From Pseudomonadota bacterium (GTDB lineage: Bacteria; Pseudomonadota; Gammaproteobacteria; SZUA-229): a stretch of DNA of 6,588 nucleotides. The notes below the pieces were generated by a model. It was not told the origin of the DNA. It did not search any database and was given only the letters and a program-made list of their open reading frames with translations. Below are positions 1-6,267 of the stretch, piece after piece (positions within the stretch are counted from its first letter, which is position 1; each line of letters opens with the position of its first letter). The stretch lies in NCBI GenBank assembly GCA_015222965.1, contig JADFWF010000229.1, positions 1-6,588 of the forward strand, written 5' to 3'. The translations under genes and the position numbers were made by a program.

Positions 1-270
1 CATGTCACCTTTTTTTAACGGAGTGACTCCAGGTCCTGCCGCCCAGACCTTACCTTTACCGGTGTCGACCTCGGCATAAGTGAAACCAGCAACGGTGATA
101 ACATCCGTTACTTTGCCAGAGATTTTTCGTTGATTATTTTGCAGCGTTTCTTTAGTATTTTTCTGCATCGCATAGGCCGTATTTGCCATGCTTGCATTCA
201 GTAGATTTGAAGCCATGTAGGCAACAAGGCAGGCGAGCAGTATTATTGAAAAATTGGTGAGGCGCATCAT
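1..270 (-). CDS. NrfJ-like exported small protein, 3' end cut by window
   Basis: The frame runs from an ATG at 270 to the left edge without a stop, giving the first 90 residues; the C-terminus lies outside the window. Residues 4-34 are hydrophobic and read as an export signal, with a likely signal peptidase I site after A-Y-A at 32-34. An L-L-A-C stretch ending at Cys14 could be a lipobox, but the following residues are still hydrophobic, so I favour ordinary cleavage. The mature part has the pattern G-K-V-x-D-V-I-x-V-x-x-[FY]-T-Y-x-x-V-D-T-x-x-G-x-V-W-A-A at 52-78, then L-K-K-G-D at 85-89. This is typical of the small beta-barrel (OB-like) family that includes NrfJ, often found near cytochrome c or copper genes. 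None of those are visible here. Two ATG codons stand in tandem at 270 and 267; the first was chosen. It lies 74 bases downstream of fabV with no terminator between, so it may be cotranscribed. The family assignment comes from the remembered motif; the function is unknown. Confidence 0.72.
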   Translation of the reverse strand, partial: MMRLTNFSIILLACLVAYMASNLLNASMANTAYAMQKNTKETLQNNQRKISGKVTDVITVAGFTYAEVDTGKGKVWAAGPGVTPLKKGDM

Positions 271-323
271 TATGTAATCGCTTTCTAATCCCGGTTTTGG
301 CCTGTTTTTTTGTTATTTAAACT

Positions 324-351
324 GTCCAGCTTAAATCGTCCAGTCTAAATC
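324..351. repeat. Two tandem 14-bp repeats over the fabV stop codon
   Basis: On the plus strand, gtccagcttaaatc (324-337) is followed at once by gtccagtctaaatc (338-351), with 12 of 14 bases identical. The fabV TAG stop (345-347) sits inside the second plus-strand copy, which is the first copy read along the gene. The pattern suggests a small slippage duplication at the gene end. No hairpin forms, so this is not a terminator. Confidence 0.6.
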
Positions 352-1541
352 GTAGTGGGCTCAAAGCCAGTCAGCGTATCGACATCCGCGTCATAATCAA
401 TACCATCAATACCAAAGCCAAACAGTTTTAAAAATTCATCTTTGTAACCCTGGTAATCGCTTAATTCGAAAATGTTTTCATTGGTTATCTGCGGCCAGAG
501 TTCTTTGACTTTGCTCTGTACATCGTCACGCAGTTCCCAGTCATCCATGCGGATACGTGCAGTATCATCCAGATCTGCTCCGCCATCTTTATATAACTGG
601 GTGCGGAACATGCGATTTATCTGTTCGATACAGCCTTCGTGAATACCCAGTTCTTTCATTACCTTAAAGCCCATTGCGATATATAAAGGCATTACCGGTA
701 TGGCGGCGGATGCTTGCGTGACCACGCTTTTAAGTACGGCAACATTTGCGGTGCCGTTGATGTCGGCGAGTGAATCCCGCAGAACGCCGGCTGCGCGATC
801 CATGTCTTCTTTGGCTTTACCTAATGCACCGTGCCAGTAGATAGGCCAGGTGATATCGGTGCCGATGTAGCTGTACGAAACGGTTTTGACGCCATCGGCT
901 AATACGTCCGCAGCTTTCAACGCGTTCATCCATAACTCCCAGTCTTCACCACCCATCACAGTCACGGTATTTTTTATCTCTTCTTCTGTAGCAGGTTCTA
1001 TTTCAGCATCGATGAGGATATCTTTGCTGGTGTCGACAGCGGTGGCTTTGTAGGTTTCACCGATAGGTTTTAATACTGAGCGAATGACTTCACCGCTGTC
1101 TGGCAGTTTACGCACAGGTGAGGCGAGCGAGTAAACGATGAGGTCTATTTGTCCCAGATCCTGTTTGATCATCTCGATGGCTTTATCGCGCATCTCATTA
1201 GAGAAGGCGTCACCATTGATGCTTTTTGCATAGAGGCCTTCTGCGTGTGCAGCTTTTTCAAAAGCGCCTGAGTTATACCAGCCTGCCGAGCCAGGCTTTT
1301 TCTCCGTTGCCGGTTTTTCCAGGAACACACCCAATGTTGCTGCACCTGAACCAAAGGCGGCGGTGATGCGTGATGCCAGGCCATAACCGGTCGATGCACC
1401 GATCACCAAAACTTTTTTAGGGCCGTTTTTAACAGGGCCATCGGCTTTCACCCGTGTTATCTGTTCTTTGATATTGGCTTCACAACCCGTTGGGTGTGTT
1501 GTTATACAGATGAAACCGCGAGTTTTTGGTTTGATGATCAC
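345..1541 (-). CDS. fabV: Enoyl-[acyl-carrier-protein] reductase FabV (NADH)
   Basis: FabV reduces the trans-2-enoyl thioester to acyl-ACP with NADH, the last step of each elongation round in cytosolic type II fatty-acid synthesis. The 398 residues match the usual length of about 400. The N-terminal signature is M-I-I-K-P-K-x-R-G-F-I-C and the nucleotide-binding loop is G-A-S-T-G-Y-G at 48-54. The catalytic pair is Tyr235 and Lys244, in the Y-x8-K spacing that separates FabV from FabI (Y-x6-K). The start is GTG at 1541, since the conserved MIIKPK begins exactly there, with a modest GGAA about 10 bases upstream. The gene follows the beta-barrel gene by 74 bases in the same direction and may have its own weak promoter. 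FabV proteins of Vibrio and Pseudomonas are known to be much less triclosan-sensitive than FabI; whether that holds here is inference. It is intact, and product identity is near certain. Confidence 0.96.
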   Translation of the reverse strand: MIIKPKTRGFICITTHPTGCEANIKEQITRVKADGPVKNGPKKVLVIGASTGYGLASRITAAFGSGAATLGVFLEKPATEKKPGSAGWYNSGAFEKAAHAEGLYAKSINGDAFSNEMRDKAIEMIKQDLGQIDLIVYSLASPVRKLPDSGEVIRSVLKPIGETYKATAVDTSKDILIDAEIEPATEEEIKNTVTVMGGEDWELWMNALKAADVLADGVKTVSYSYIGTDITWPIYWHGALGKAKEDMDRAAGVLRDSLADINGTANVAVLKSVVTQASAAIPVMPLYIAMGFKVMKELGIHEGCIEQINRMFRTQLYKDGGADLDDTARIRMDDWELRDDVQSKVKELWPQITNENIFELSDYQGYKDEFLKLFGFGIDGIDYDADVDTLTGFEPTTI

Positions 1542-1569
1542 GTTAGATATTTCCGCTTTAGTTTAATTT

Positions 1570-1598
1570 AGGAAGTCTGCTATTTTCAAACAATCGAG
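1570..1598 (-). promoter_or_regulatory. Possible weak sigma70 promoter for fabV
   Basis: Read on the minus strand, TTGTTT is followed after 17 bases by TAAATT, about 30 bases before the fabV GTG. The matches to consensus are 3/6 and 4/6, so this is only a candidate in an AT-rich gap. It would let fabV be expressed independently of the two genes upstream. Confidence 0.22.
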
Positions 1599-1615
1599 GC
1601 CAGAGAGCAATGCTT

Positions 1616-2368
1616 TTAAAAATGGATGCCGAGGCCAAACAGGAAACCATCCAGGCTCAGGTCATAAATAAAATCGGTATCGTTAAATTTTACTTTGAGA
1701 TAGCGATAGCCAAATTTCATAGAAAAGGTATCGCCTAACTGGTAACGGAGCATAGCTTCAGCATTTACTGCGATATCGCTTTTAGAGCCGCCTAGATCTC
1801 CACGAAAAGTTGCCTGAAAGTTACCTTTTAATGGAAGGCTATAGATTATACCTGCAAAAGCATCTGTCCAGATTGCAGCTTGCTCTGGTTTTCGATTAAG
1901 CGACGCCAGCGATATCGTAATATCCTGTCGCCGTAAACCTGCGATGAAGTCAAGATTCTCTATTGATGATGGAGTATAGCTACCTGCAAATTCGATGATA
2001 CGGCCTTCAAGCCTTGGGGTTATCGGTAGAGGTGTTCCTTCCAGGAAAGTATCTTCGTAGGCAACATATAAAAAATCGAACAGTAATCCCCACTGTTTCT
2101 TACGTGCAGTAAATGTGGCGGAAGCAACACCGTCGACATTATCAAGCGAGAAAAAGCTATAGTTCGAATCGATAGGTGGCGATTCACCACCGCCAGCAGC
2201 GACCGTGCCCTTGATACTGGCCACCCACAGATAGGGCGTTATTTCAAAACGGAAGGGGTCGTTTTTTTCATCAGCATACAGATTGCTGCACCATCCACTG
2301 CATATAAACACCGTGCACAGCCAGAACCATTTTTGAATCGCTGAAAATTTTGCTTGTGGTTTTTTCAT
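1616..2368 (-). CDS. Outer-membrane beta-barrel protein of unknown role
   Basis: This is a 250-residue exported protein. Residues 1-32 form a signal peptide: K-K at 2-3, a Trp/Phe-rich hydrophobic core at about 13-24, and a cleavage site after L-Y-A at 30-32. The mature part has alternating polar and apolar stretches typical of antiparallel membrane strands, for example around 38-50 (F-E-I-T-P-Y-L-W), 90-105, 122-130 and 212-250. It ends in Phe (I-H-F), the C-terminal aromatic residue used for BAM-dependent insertion. The P-Y-L-W start and the A-R-K-x-Q-W-G-L-L-F-D motif at 88-98 resemble a broad group of uncharacterised proteobacterial barrel proteins. The length suggests about 8 to 10 strands. 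The start lies 8 bases after the aldo/keto reductase stop and no clear Shine-Dalgarno precedes it, so translation may be coupled to that gene. The ligand or role cannot be read from the sequence. Confidence 0.75.
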   Translation of the reverse strand: MKKPQAKFSAIQKWFWLCTVFICSGWCSNLYADEKNDPFRFEITPYLWVASIKGTVAAGGGESPPIDSNYSFFSLDNVDGVASATFTARKKQWGLLFDFLYVAYEDTFLEGTPLPITPRLEGRIIEFAGSYTPSSIENLDFIAGLRRQDITISLASLNRKPEQAAIWTDAFAGIIYSLPLKGNFQATFRGDLGGSKSDIAVNAEAMLRYQLGDTFSMKFGYRYLKVKFNDTDFIYDLSLDGFLFGLGIHF

Positions 2369-2376
2369 ATAAATTT

Positions 2377-3417
2377 TTAATAGAGCATAGGGAATTCACG
2401 CCTGATGCTATCTATTTCTTTATAAACTTCAACGGGCAGTTTGAGTGATATGGATTCTATATTACTTTTTAACTGCGCCATATTTGTCGCGCCAATAAGT
2501 GTGGAATTAACGAAAGCCTGACCATTTACAAATGCCAGCGCCATCTGGCAGGCATCCAGCCCATACTGCCTGGCCAGTTCGACATATTTTTTAATCGCGG
2601 CATCGGTCTGCGGTAAAACCCTGTGCTCAGGGCGGGTTTCTATGGTTATCCGTGCGCCTTCAGGTCGAGCGCCATTCAGGTATTTGCCGCTTAACATGCC
2701 TCTAGATAAGGGCGACCATGCCAGTAGACCGCAGTCTTCATGAATGGCTATCTCACTCAGGTCTGGTTCGAAATGACGGCAGAGCAAAGAGTATTCATTC
2801 TGGATAGAAGCCATGCGTGGCATATTATTCTGTTGTGCTAACTGTAACCATTTCGTCAATCCCCAGGCGGTTTCGTTAGATAATCCGATATGGCGGATTT
2901 TTCCGTCCTGTATGAGTGCCTGCAAAGTGTGCAGCACTTCGAGGAAGTTTTCTTCTTCGGCCTGGGCATCAAATTTTGGTGCAAAATTCCATATCTGTCC
3001 AAAGTGGTATGAGCCCCGGTTCGGCCAGTGTAACTGGTAGAGATCGATATAATCTGTCTGTAACCTTTTCAGACTACCTTCTACTGCCTGCAGGATATTT
3101 TTTTTATCGATAGTACTCTTGCCCTTTCTTATCCAGGACAGCCCCGGGCCGGTTATTTTTGAGGCTAGTATGACTTTGTCACGATTTGATCGTGCAGCGA
3201 ACCAGTTGCCGATAATCGTTTCCGTGGTACCAAAGGTTTTTTCACTCGGTGGGATGGCATACATTTCGGCGGTATCAAAGAAGTTGATGCCTTGCTCTAG
3301 CGCGTAGTCCATCTGCTCAAAAGCTTGTGTCTGTGTATTTTGAAACCCCCAGGTCATGGTGCCGAGGCCGATAACGCTGATATCCAGATCTGTTCGCCCT
3401 AATTTTCTATATTCCAT
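2377..3417 (-). CDS. tas: NADP(H)-dependent aldo/keto reductase, Tas family
   Basis: This is a 346-residue cytosolic TIM-barrel oxidoreductase, the same length I recall for E. coli Tas and alike from end to end (GLGTMTWG near the start, GINFFDTAEMY, SLKRLQTDYIDLYQLHWP, SNETAWG, ATNMAQLKSNIESI near the end). The catalytic tetrad is complete: Asp48, Tyr53, Lys87 and His130. The nucleotide-binding C-terminal part, with S-T-L-I-G-A at about 310-315, is intact. The ATG at 3417 is preceded by AAAGGA about 7 bases upstream, so the start is firm. It is the first gene of the leftward cluster, divergent from the repeat protein gene, with the beta-barrel gene 8 bases downstream. E. coli tas was named as a tyrosine auxotrophy suppressor, but its physiological substrate is unclear. 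I infer carbonyl reduction with NADPH and cannot name the substrate. Confidence 0.9.
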   Translation of the reverse strand: MEYRKLGRTDLDISVIGLGTMTWGFQNTQTQAFEQMDYALEQGINFFDTAEMYAIPPSEKTFGTTETIIGNWFAARSNRDKVILASKITGPGLSWIRKGKSTIDKKNILQAVEGSLKRLQTDYIDLYQLHWPNRGSYHFGQIWNFAPKFDAQAEEENFLEVLHTLQALIQDGKIRHIGLSNETAWGLTKWLQLAQQNNMPRMASIQNEYSLLCRHFEPDLSEIAIHEDCGLLAWSPLSRGMLSGKYLNGARPEGARITIETRPEHRVLPQTDAAIKKYVELARQYGLDACQMALAFVNGQAFVNSTLIGATNMAQLKSNIESISLKLPVEVYKEIDSIRREFPMLY

Positions 3418-3525
3418 GTGATTTTCCTTTGTGACGTGTATTGATGCCTGGTAGCCAGTTTGTTTGTTGGCCCGGTTTGTTTCAAGTTATTTCGTGTTAA
3501 ATACTGTCTCCATTCATTCGTAATA

Positions 3526-3554
3526 TTGAATTAGAAATGATGACGAATTAAAGT
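3526..3554 (+). promoter_or_regulatory. Candidate sigma70 promoter for the repeat protein
   Basis: TTGAAT (3526-3531), a 17-base spacer and TAAAGT (3549-3554) lie 45 bases before the ATG. Each box matches consensus at 4/6. It sits in the 182-base gap between two divergent genes, where at least two promoters are expected. I found no convincing boxes for the leftward reductase gene in the same gap. Confidence 0.35.
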
Positions 3555-3599
3555 AGCCGGTCATATGAAAAGAATTTAACAACAGAAAAGGTTAACCAG

Positions 3600-4127
3600 A
3601 TGAAATTATTCAATAAATTTGTAGTTTGTGTCTTAGCGGGATTTTTGATTGTGGGCGTTGCAGTGGCAGGTGACAGTAAAGATACCTCTGGAGATGGCAT
3701 GAAACAGGGCGCTCATCACCAGATGATGAAAAATATGAGTGATGAAGATCGTCAGGCCATGCGCAAAATGATGAGCGAACAGCGTGAGATGATGAAAAGC
3801 ATGAACGAGGAGGATCGCCAGGCTATGCGCAAGATGATGGAAGAACGACGCACGATGATTAAGAGCATGAGTCAGGAAGATCGCCAGGCTATGCGCAAAC
3901 GCATGATGGATCGCCATGAGATGATGAAGAAGATGAGTGATGAAGATCGTCAGGCTATGCGTAAACGGGTGATAGCACGACACGAGAAAATGATGAAGAT
4001 GAGTGAAGAAGAGCGCAAGGCCATGCGTAAAAAGATGGACCAGCGCCATGAGAAAATAATGAATATGACGGATGAGGAACGCAAGGCCTGGCGTGAAGAA
4101 AGAAGAGCAAAAGGTGGCAAGTACTAA
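3600..4127 (+). CDS. Exported Met/Arg-rich protein of six 22-residue helical repeats
   Basis: This 175-residue protein has a signal peptide at 1-23 (K2, hydrophobic core 8-22, cleavage after A-V-A at 21-23), so it is probably periplasmic. After a linker with G-A-H-H at 37-40 come six gapless 22-residue repeats at 43-64, 65-86, 87-108, 109-130, 131-152 and 153-174, with core M-[STN]-x-E-[DE]-R-[QK]-A-M-R-K. Each splits into two 11-residue halves (M-x-x-E-x-R-x-x-M-[RK]-x), a hendecad pattern expected to form one long charged helix or coiled coil. His followed by Met at spacing 2-4 occurs at H40, H106, H128 and H150, like the metal-binding motifs of SilE-type proteins. The M-[ST]-D-E-x-R-[QK]-A core also recalls the LTxxQ helix of the Spy/CpxP/ZraP stress proteins. 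AAGG lies about 8 bases before the ATG. I do not recognise a named family; a periplasmic metal-binding or chaperone-like role is inference. Confidence 0.85.
   Translation: MKLFNKFVVCVLAGFLIVGVAVAGDSKDTSGDGMKQGAHHQMMKNMSDEDRQAMRKMMSEQREMMKSMNEEDRQAMRKMMEERRTMIKSMSQEDRQAMRKRMMDRHEMMKKMSDEDRQAMRKRVIARHEKMMKMSEEERKAMRKKMDQRHEKIMNMTDEERKAWREERRAKGGKY
3726..4121 (+). repeat. Six in-frame 66-bp tandem repeats
   Basis: The block starting gatcg[tc]caggc[ct]atgcg[ct]aa recurs at 3747, 3813, 3879 and 3945. Diverged copies, ga[ga]cgcaaggcc, follow at 4011 and 4077. All are exactly 66 bases apart. The inner copies are most alike at DNA level and the last is most diverged (W for M, lost R-K). The array encodes the 22-residue protein repeats and arose by in-frame tandem duplication. 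Confidence 0.92.
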
Positions 4128-4205
4128 TGAGCTGTATTGGTTCAAACTTTGCCTGACAGTAGATGCTGGACGGATGGCGGCTGTTGAGCCAGAACAGTCG
4201 TTCGT

Positions 4206-4251
4206 CTTTGGTCTTTCGTCAGAAAGCAATAACTCCGACCAGAGACCAAAG
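4206..4251. repeat. 9-bp inverted repeat before the terminator hairpin
   Basis: ctttggtct (4206-4214) is the reverse complement of agaccaaag (4243-4251), separated by 28 bases. It lies in the 125-base untranslated tail between the repeat protein stop and the terminator. It could add a stem to the 3' end of that transcript, but the loop is long and the function is unknown. Confidence 0.35.
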
Positions 4252-4252
4252 C

Positions 4253-4291
4253 AAAAAACGTAGGTCGGGCATTGCCCGACCTACGTTTTTT
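4253..4291. terminator. Bidirectional rho-independent terminator, perfect 18-bp stem
   Basis: The arm aaaaaacgtaggtcgggc (4253-4270) and its exact complement at 4274-4291 flank a 3-base loop (att). The GC-rich inner stem plus a T6 tail on one strand and an A6 lead that reads as T6 on the other fits termination in both directions. It lies between two convergent genes, ending at 4127 and 4317. The GTAGGTCGGGC...GCCCGACCTAC core resembles palindromic units dispersed in many proteobacterial genomes, so it may also be a REP-like repeat. Confidence 0.88.
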
Positions 4292-4316
4292 ACTGGCCCC
4301 GTTTATATTGTTCGTT

Positions 4317-4520
4317 TTAACTTTCTTTAAAGATCTTTTTATTGATTATAAGGCTGGGGCATATCCCGGTTATGCCAGCAAAGACAAGGAAGGCAGCAGG
4401 TAAAAACAATAGCCAATGCACCACATCAATGCCTGTCAGCCATATACCGAGAGAAATAAACAAGCCGATCAAAATAAATGACACCCTTAACGCTGTGCTG
4501 TTTATCATATATTTTTTCAT
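4317..4520 (-). CDS. Small DUF2892-type inner-membrane protein
   Basis: This is a 67-residue protein with two hydrophobic segments (about 10-28 and 34-53) joined by a short turn. It ends with G-I-T-G-I-C-P-S-L, close to the T-G-[WI]-C-P signature of DUF2892, the two-helix domain also found at the C-terminus of the YgaP rhodanese. The single Cys of this motif is present. A GTG at 4529 would add three residues, but AAGGTG overlaps it and stands 6 bases before the ATG at 4520, so ATG is chosen. The gene stands alone, convergent to the repeat protein and divergent from the DUF1015 gene. Neither a rhodanese nor another sulfur-transfer gene is adjacent. DUF2892 proteins have no settled function; I can only say it is an integral membrane protein. 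Confidence 0.75.
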   Translation of the reverse strand: MKKYMINSTALRVSFILIGLFISLGIWLTGIDVVHWLLFLPAAFLVFAGITGICPSLIINKKIFKES

Positions 4521-4575
4521 ATCATTCACCTTTATTTTTCATATTGTTATCAGTTAGAAAGAGTGTTTCCGTCCT

Positions 4576-4605
4576 TTTATACAGTGTGTGCAAAAACTAT
4601 GACAC
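4576..4605 (-). promoter_or_regulatory. Candidate promoter for the DUF2892 gene
   Basis: On the minus strand, GTGTCA and TATAAA are 18 bases apart, matching consensus at 4/6 and 5/6. The -10 box lies about 55 bases before the chosen ATG. Plausible but unproven. Confidence 0.3.
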
Positions 4606-4661
4606 TTGCTGTTGGGTTACGTTCCAGATAAACCATGGTCCCCGGGTTTCTGTTGATACTG

Positions 4662-4667
4662 TATAAT
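4662..4667 (+). promoter_or_regulatory. Perfect -10 box (TATAAT) before the DUF1015 gene
   Basis: TATAAT stands 44 bases before the ATG at 4712. At 16 to 18 bases upstream only C/G-rich sequence is found (near ccccgg), with no recognisable -35 box. If this is the promoter, it may depend on an activator or on other contacts. Confidence 0.45.
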
Positions 4668-4711
4668 CCGCACATCTAATTTGACCTGAAAATATTAACT
4701 CGAGAAACACG

Positions 4712-5941
4712 ATGCCATTAATAAAACCTTTTGCCGGTCTACGTCCGGTACCTGAGCGTGCTGAAGAAGTTGTTGCACCGCCGTATGATGTTTTAAATTC
4801 TGCCGAAGCGCGTGAGCGTGCTGCTGGTCGTCCGTGGAGTTTCCTTCACATTTCCAAAGCAGAGATTGATCTGCCGGAAGGCACGGATCCTTATGATCCG
4901 TCTGTCTATGCCAAGTCTGCTGAAAATATGCAGAAGATGCTGCAGGAAGGTATTTTGATCCGGGAAGAAAAACCCTGTTATTACGCTTATCGTTTGATCA
5001 TGGATGGCCACTCACAGGTCGGTCTGGTCGCGACCGCATCGGTTGCTGACTACGATATCAACCGCGTGCGCAAACACGAATATACCCGCCCGGCAAAAGA
5101 AGACGACCGCGTGCGCCAGATCGAGGCTCTAAATGCGCAGACCGGTCCGGTCTTGCTGGCCTATAAATCACAGGCTGATATGGATGCGATTTTAGAAGAG
5201 ACTACCAAGCAGCCGCCGCTGGTCGATGTGACCGCCGATGATGGTGTGCAGCATACTTTCTGGGTTATCGATGATGATGCGACTATCGAAAAGATCAGTG
5301 CCGGCTTTGAAGCGATGAATGCTATCTATATCGCAGATGGGCATCACCGTTCAGCGTCAGCATCACGCGTCGCCAAGAGCCATGAGATGAGCGGCGACGG
5401 TAACCAGAACTGTGATTATTTCCTGTCTGTTATCTATCCGCATAACCAGATGAATATCCTGGATTACAACCGTGTGATCACCGATCTGAAAGGCCTGAGC
5501 AAAGATGAATTGCTGGAAAAAGTGAAAACGGCATTTACTGTGACTGAGGAATCATCTGCAGTTAAACCGGCCAAAGCCACGGAGTTCGGCATGTATGTGG
5601 ATGGCCAGTGGTATCGTTTGAACATTAATGATGAACTGGTGCCAAACGACCCTGTAGCGTCACTTGACGTCAGTCTGCTGGCAAATAACCTTATCGAGCC
5701 GTTTCTGGGTGTCTCTGACCCGCGTACGGACAACCGTATCGATTTTGTTGGCGGTATCCGAGGTCTGGCCGGTCTGGAAAAACGTGTTAATAGCGGTGAG
5801 ATGGCGATCGCGTTCTCATTGTATCCGACCAGTATGGAAGCACTGATGGCAGTGGCTGATGCCGGTGAGGTGATGCCGCCTAAATCGACCTGGTTTGAGC
5901 CGAAACTGGCGGATGGCCTGGTTTCTCACGTATTGGATTAA
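4712..5941 (+). CDS. DUF1015 family protein, complete
   Basis: This is a 409-residue soluble protein without a signal peptide or membrane segment. Motifs in order: P-F-x-G-L-R-P at 6-12, V-A-P-P-Y-D-V at 21-27, H-E-Y-T-R-P-x-K-E-D-D-R at 122-133, I-A-D-G-H-H-R at 207-213, and M-P-P-K-S-T-W-F-x-P-K-L-x-x-G-L near the C-terminus at 388-403. These and the length are what I recall of full-length DUF1015 proteins. The D-G-H-H-R motif is reminiscent of the phosphotransfer motif of ParB/sulfiredoxin-like folds, including free serine kinases, and DUF1015 genes lie beside serA or serC in some genomes. Neither is here, so a link to serine or phosphate chemistry is only inference. The start has a weak GAG about 8 bases upstream, but the conserved N-terminus supports it. 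A DUF1289 gene follows by 50 bases. The biochemical function is not established from the sequence. Confidence 0.88.
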   Translation: MPLIKPFAGLRPVPERAEEVVAPPYDVLNSAEARERAAGRPWSFLHISKAEIDLPEGTDPYDPSVYAKSAENMQKMLQEGILIREEKPCYYAYRLIMDGHSQVGLVATASVADYDINRVRKHEYTRPAKEDDRVRQIEALNAQTGPVLLAYKSQADMDAILEETTKQPPLVDVTADDGVQHTFWVIDDDATIEKISAGFEAMNAIYIADGHHRSASASRVAKSHEMSGDGNQNCDYFLSVIYPHNQMNILDYNRVITDLKGLSKDELLEKVKTAFTVTEESSAVKPAKATEFGMYVDGQWYRLNINDELVPNDPVASLDVSLLANNLIEPFLGVSDPRTDNRIDFVGGIRGLAGLEKRVNSGEMAIAFSLYPTSMEALMAVADAGEVMPPKSTWFEPKLADGLVSHVLD

Positions 5942-5991
5942 CAAATATTTATTGATTACAAGTTTAATTAATCTAGCGGGGAAATTGTTAA

Positions 5992-6198
5992 ATGAAATTT
6001 AGTCCATGTACAGGAAAATGTACTGATGAAGGCACGCACTGTGAAGGCTGTGGGCGAAGTCATGAGGAAATTGCCGAAATGAATACACTGGTTGGCAATT
6101 TAATTACGTTTGCAGAAAAAATGAATTATGAAAATGTTGATGATTTTTCTAACGGCGTTGCTGGCAGTATCAAATACAAGATGGGAGAAGGGCATTAG
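5992..6198 (+). CDS. DUF1289 four-cysteine small protein
   Basis: This is a 68-residue soluble protein. The N-terminus has S-P-C-x3-C-x6-C-x2-C-x-R with Cys6, Cys10, Cys17 and Cys20, followed by an acidic helix starting E-E-I-A-E-M. This is the signature of DUF1289, where the cysteines are thought to hold zinc or an iron-sulfur centre. The ATG follows a GGGGA sequence by about 10 bases. It sits 50 bases after the DUF1015 gene in the same direction, with no terminator between and a good one after it, so the two probably share a transcript. The C-terminal half (about 35-68) is longer than the bare motif and has no recognisable domain. The family assignment is strong from the cysteine spacing; the role is unknown. 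Confidence 0.83.
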   Translation: MKFSPCTGKCTDEGTHCEGCGRSHEEIAEMNTLVGNLITFAEKMNYENVDDFSNGVAGSIKYKMGEGH

Positions 6199-6267
6199 GC
6201 AGCGAGTGTTGTTTGAGATTTACATTTAAGCTGGATTTTGTTACTAGCTCAGACTGTGTGAAAGCTC

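Noticed and set aside
1169..1399. Minus-strand frame of 76 codons inside fabV
   Set aside because: It is in a shifted frame fully inside an intact fabV with all catalytic residues; composition alone explains it.
3451..3485. Repeated TTTGTTT motifs and a short GCCA/TGGC inverted repeat before the aldo/keto reductase gene
   Set aside because: The matches are too short and low in complexity to call an operator or promoter.
3633..4229. Long open frame of 198 codons antisense to the repeat protein, rich in His, Leu and Phe
   Set aside because: It is a mirror of the Met/Arg/Lys/Glu repeat codons (cat from atg, and so on). It has no ribosome site, and its repeats follow directly from the 66-bp period of the plus-strand gene, which has a signal peptide and a good start.
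4072..4263. Plus-strand frame of 63 codons overlapping the end of the repeat protein
   Set aside because: It begins inside the repeat gene in another frame, runs into the terminator stem, and shows no recognisable domain or ribosome site.
4342..4666. Plus-strand frames over and beyond the DUF2892 gene
   Set aside because: They lie antisense to a gene with a family motif and a clear Shine-Dalgarno, and their hydrophobic stretches have no supporting start signal.
4883..4901. 7-bp inverted repeat (ACGGATC / GATCCGT) around a 5-base loop
   Set aside because: It lies within the DUF1015 coding region and encodes the D-P-Y-D-P stretch; no T tract follows, so it is likely chance.
5464..5733. Minus-strand frame of 89 codons inside the DUF1015 gene
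   Set aside because: It is antisense to a well-supported, conserved gene and carries no recognisable motif.
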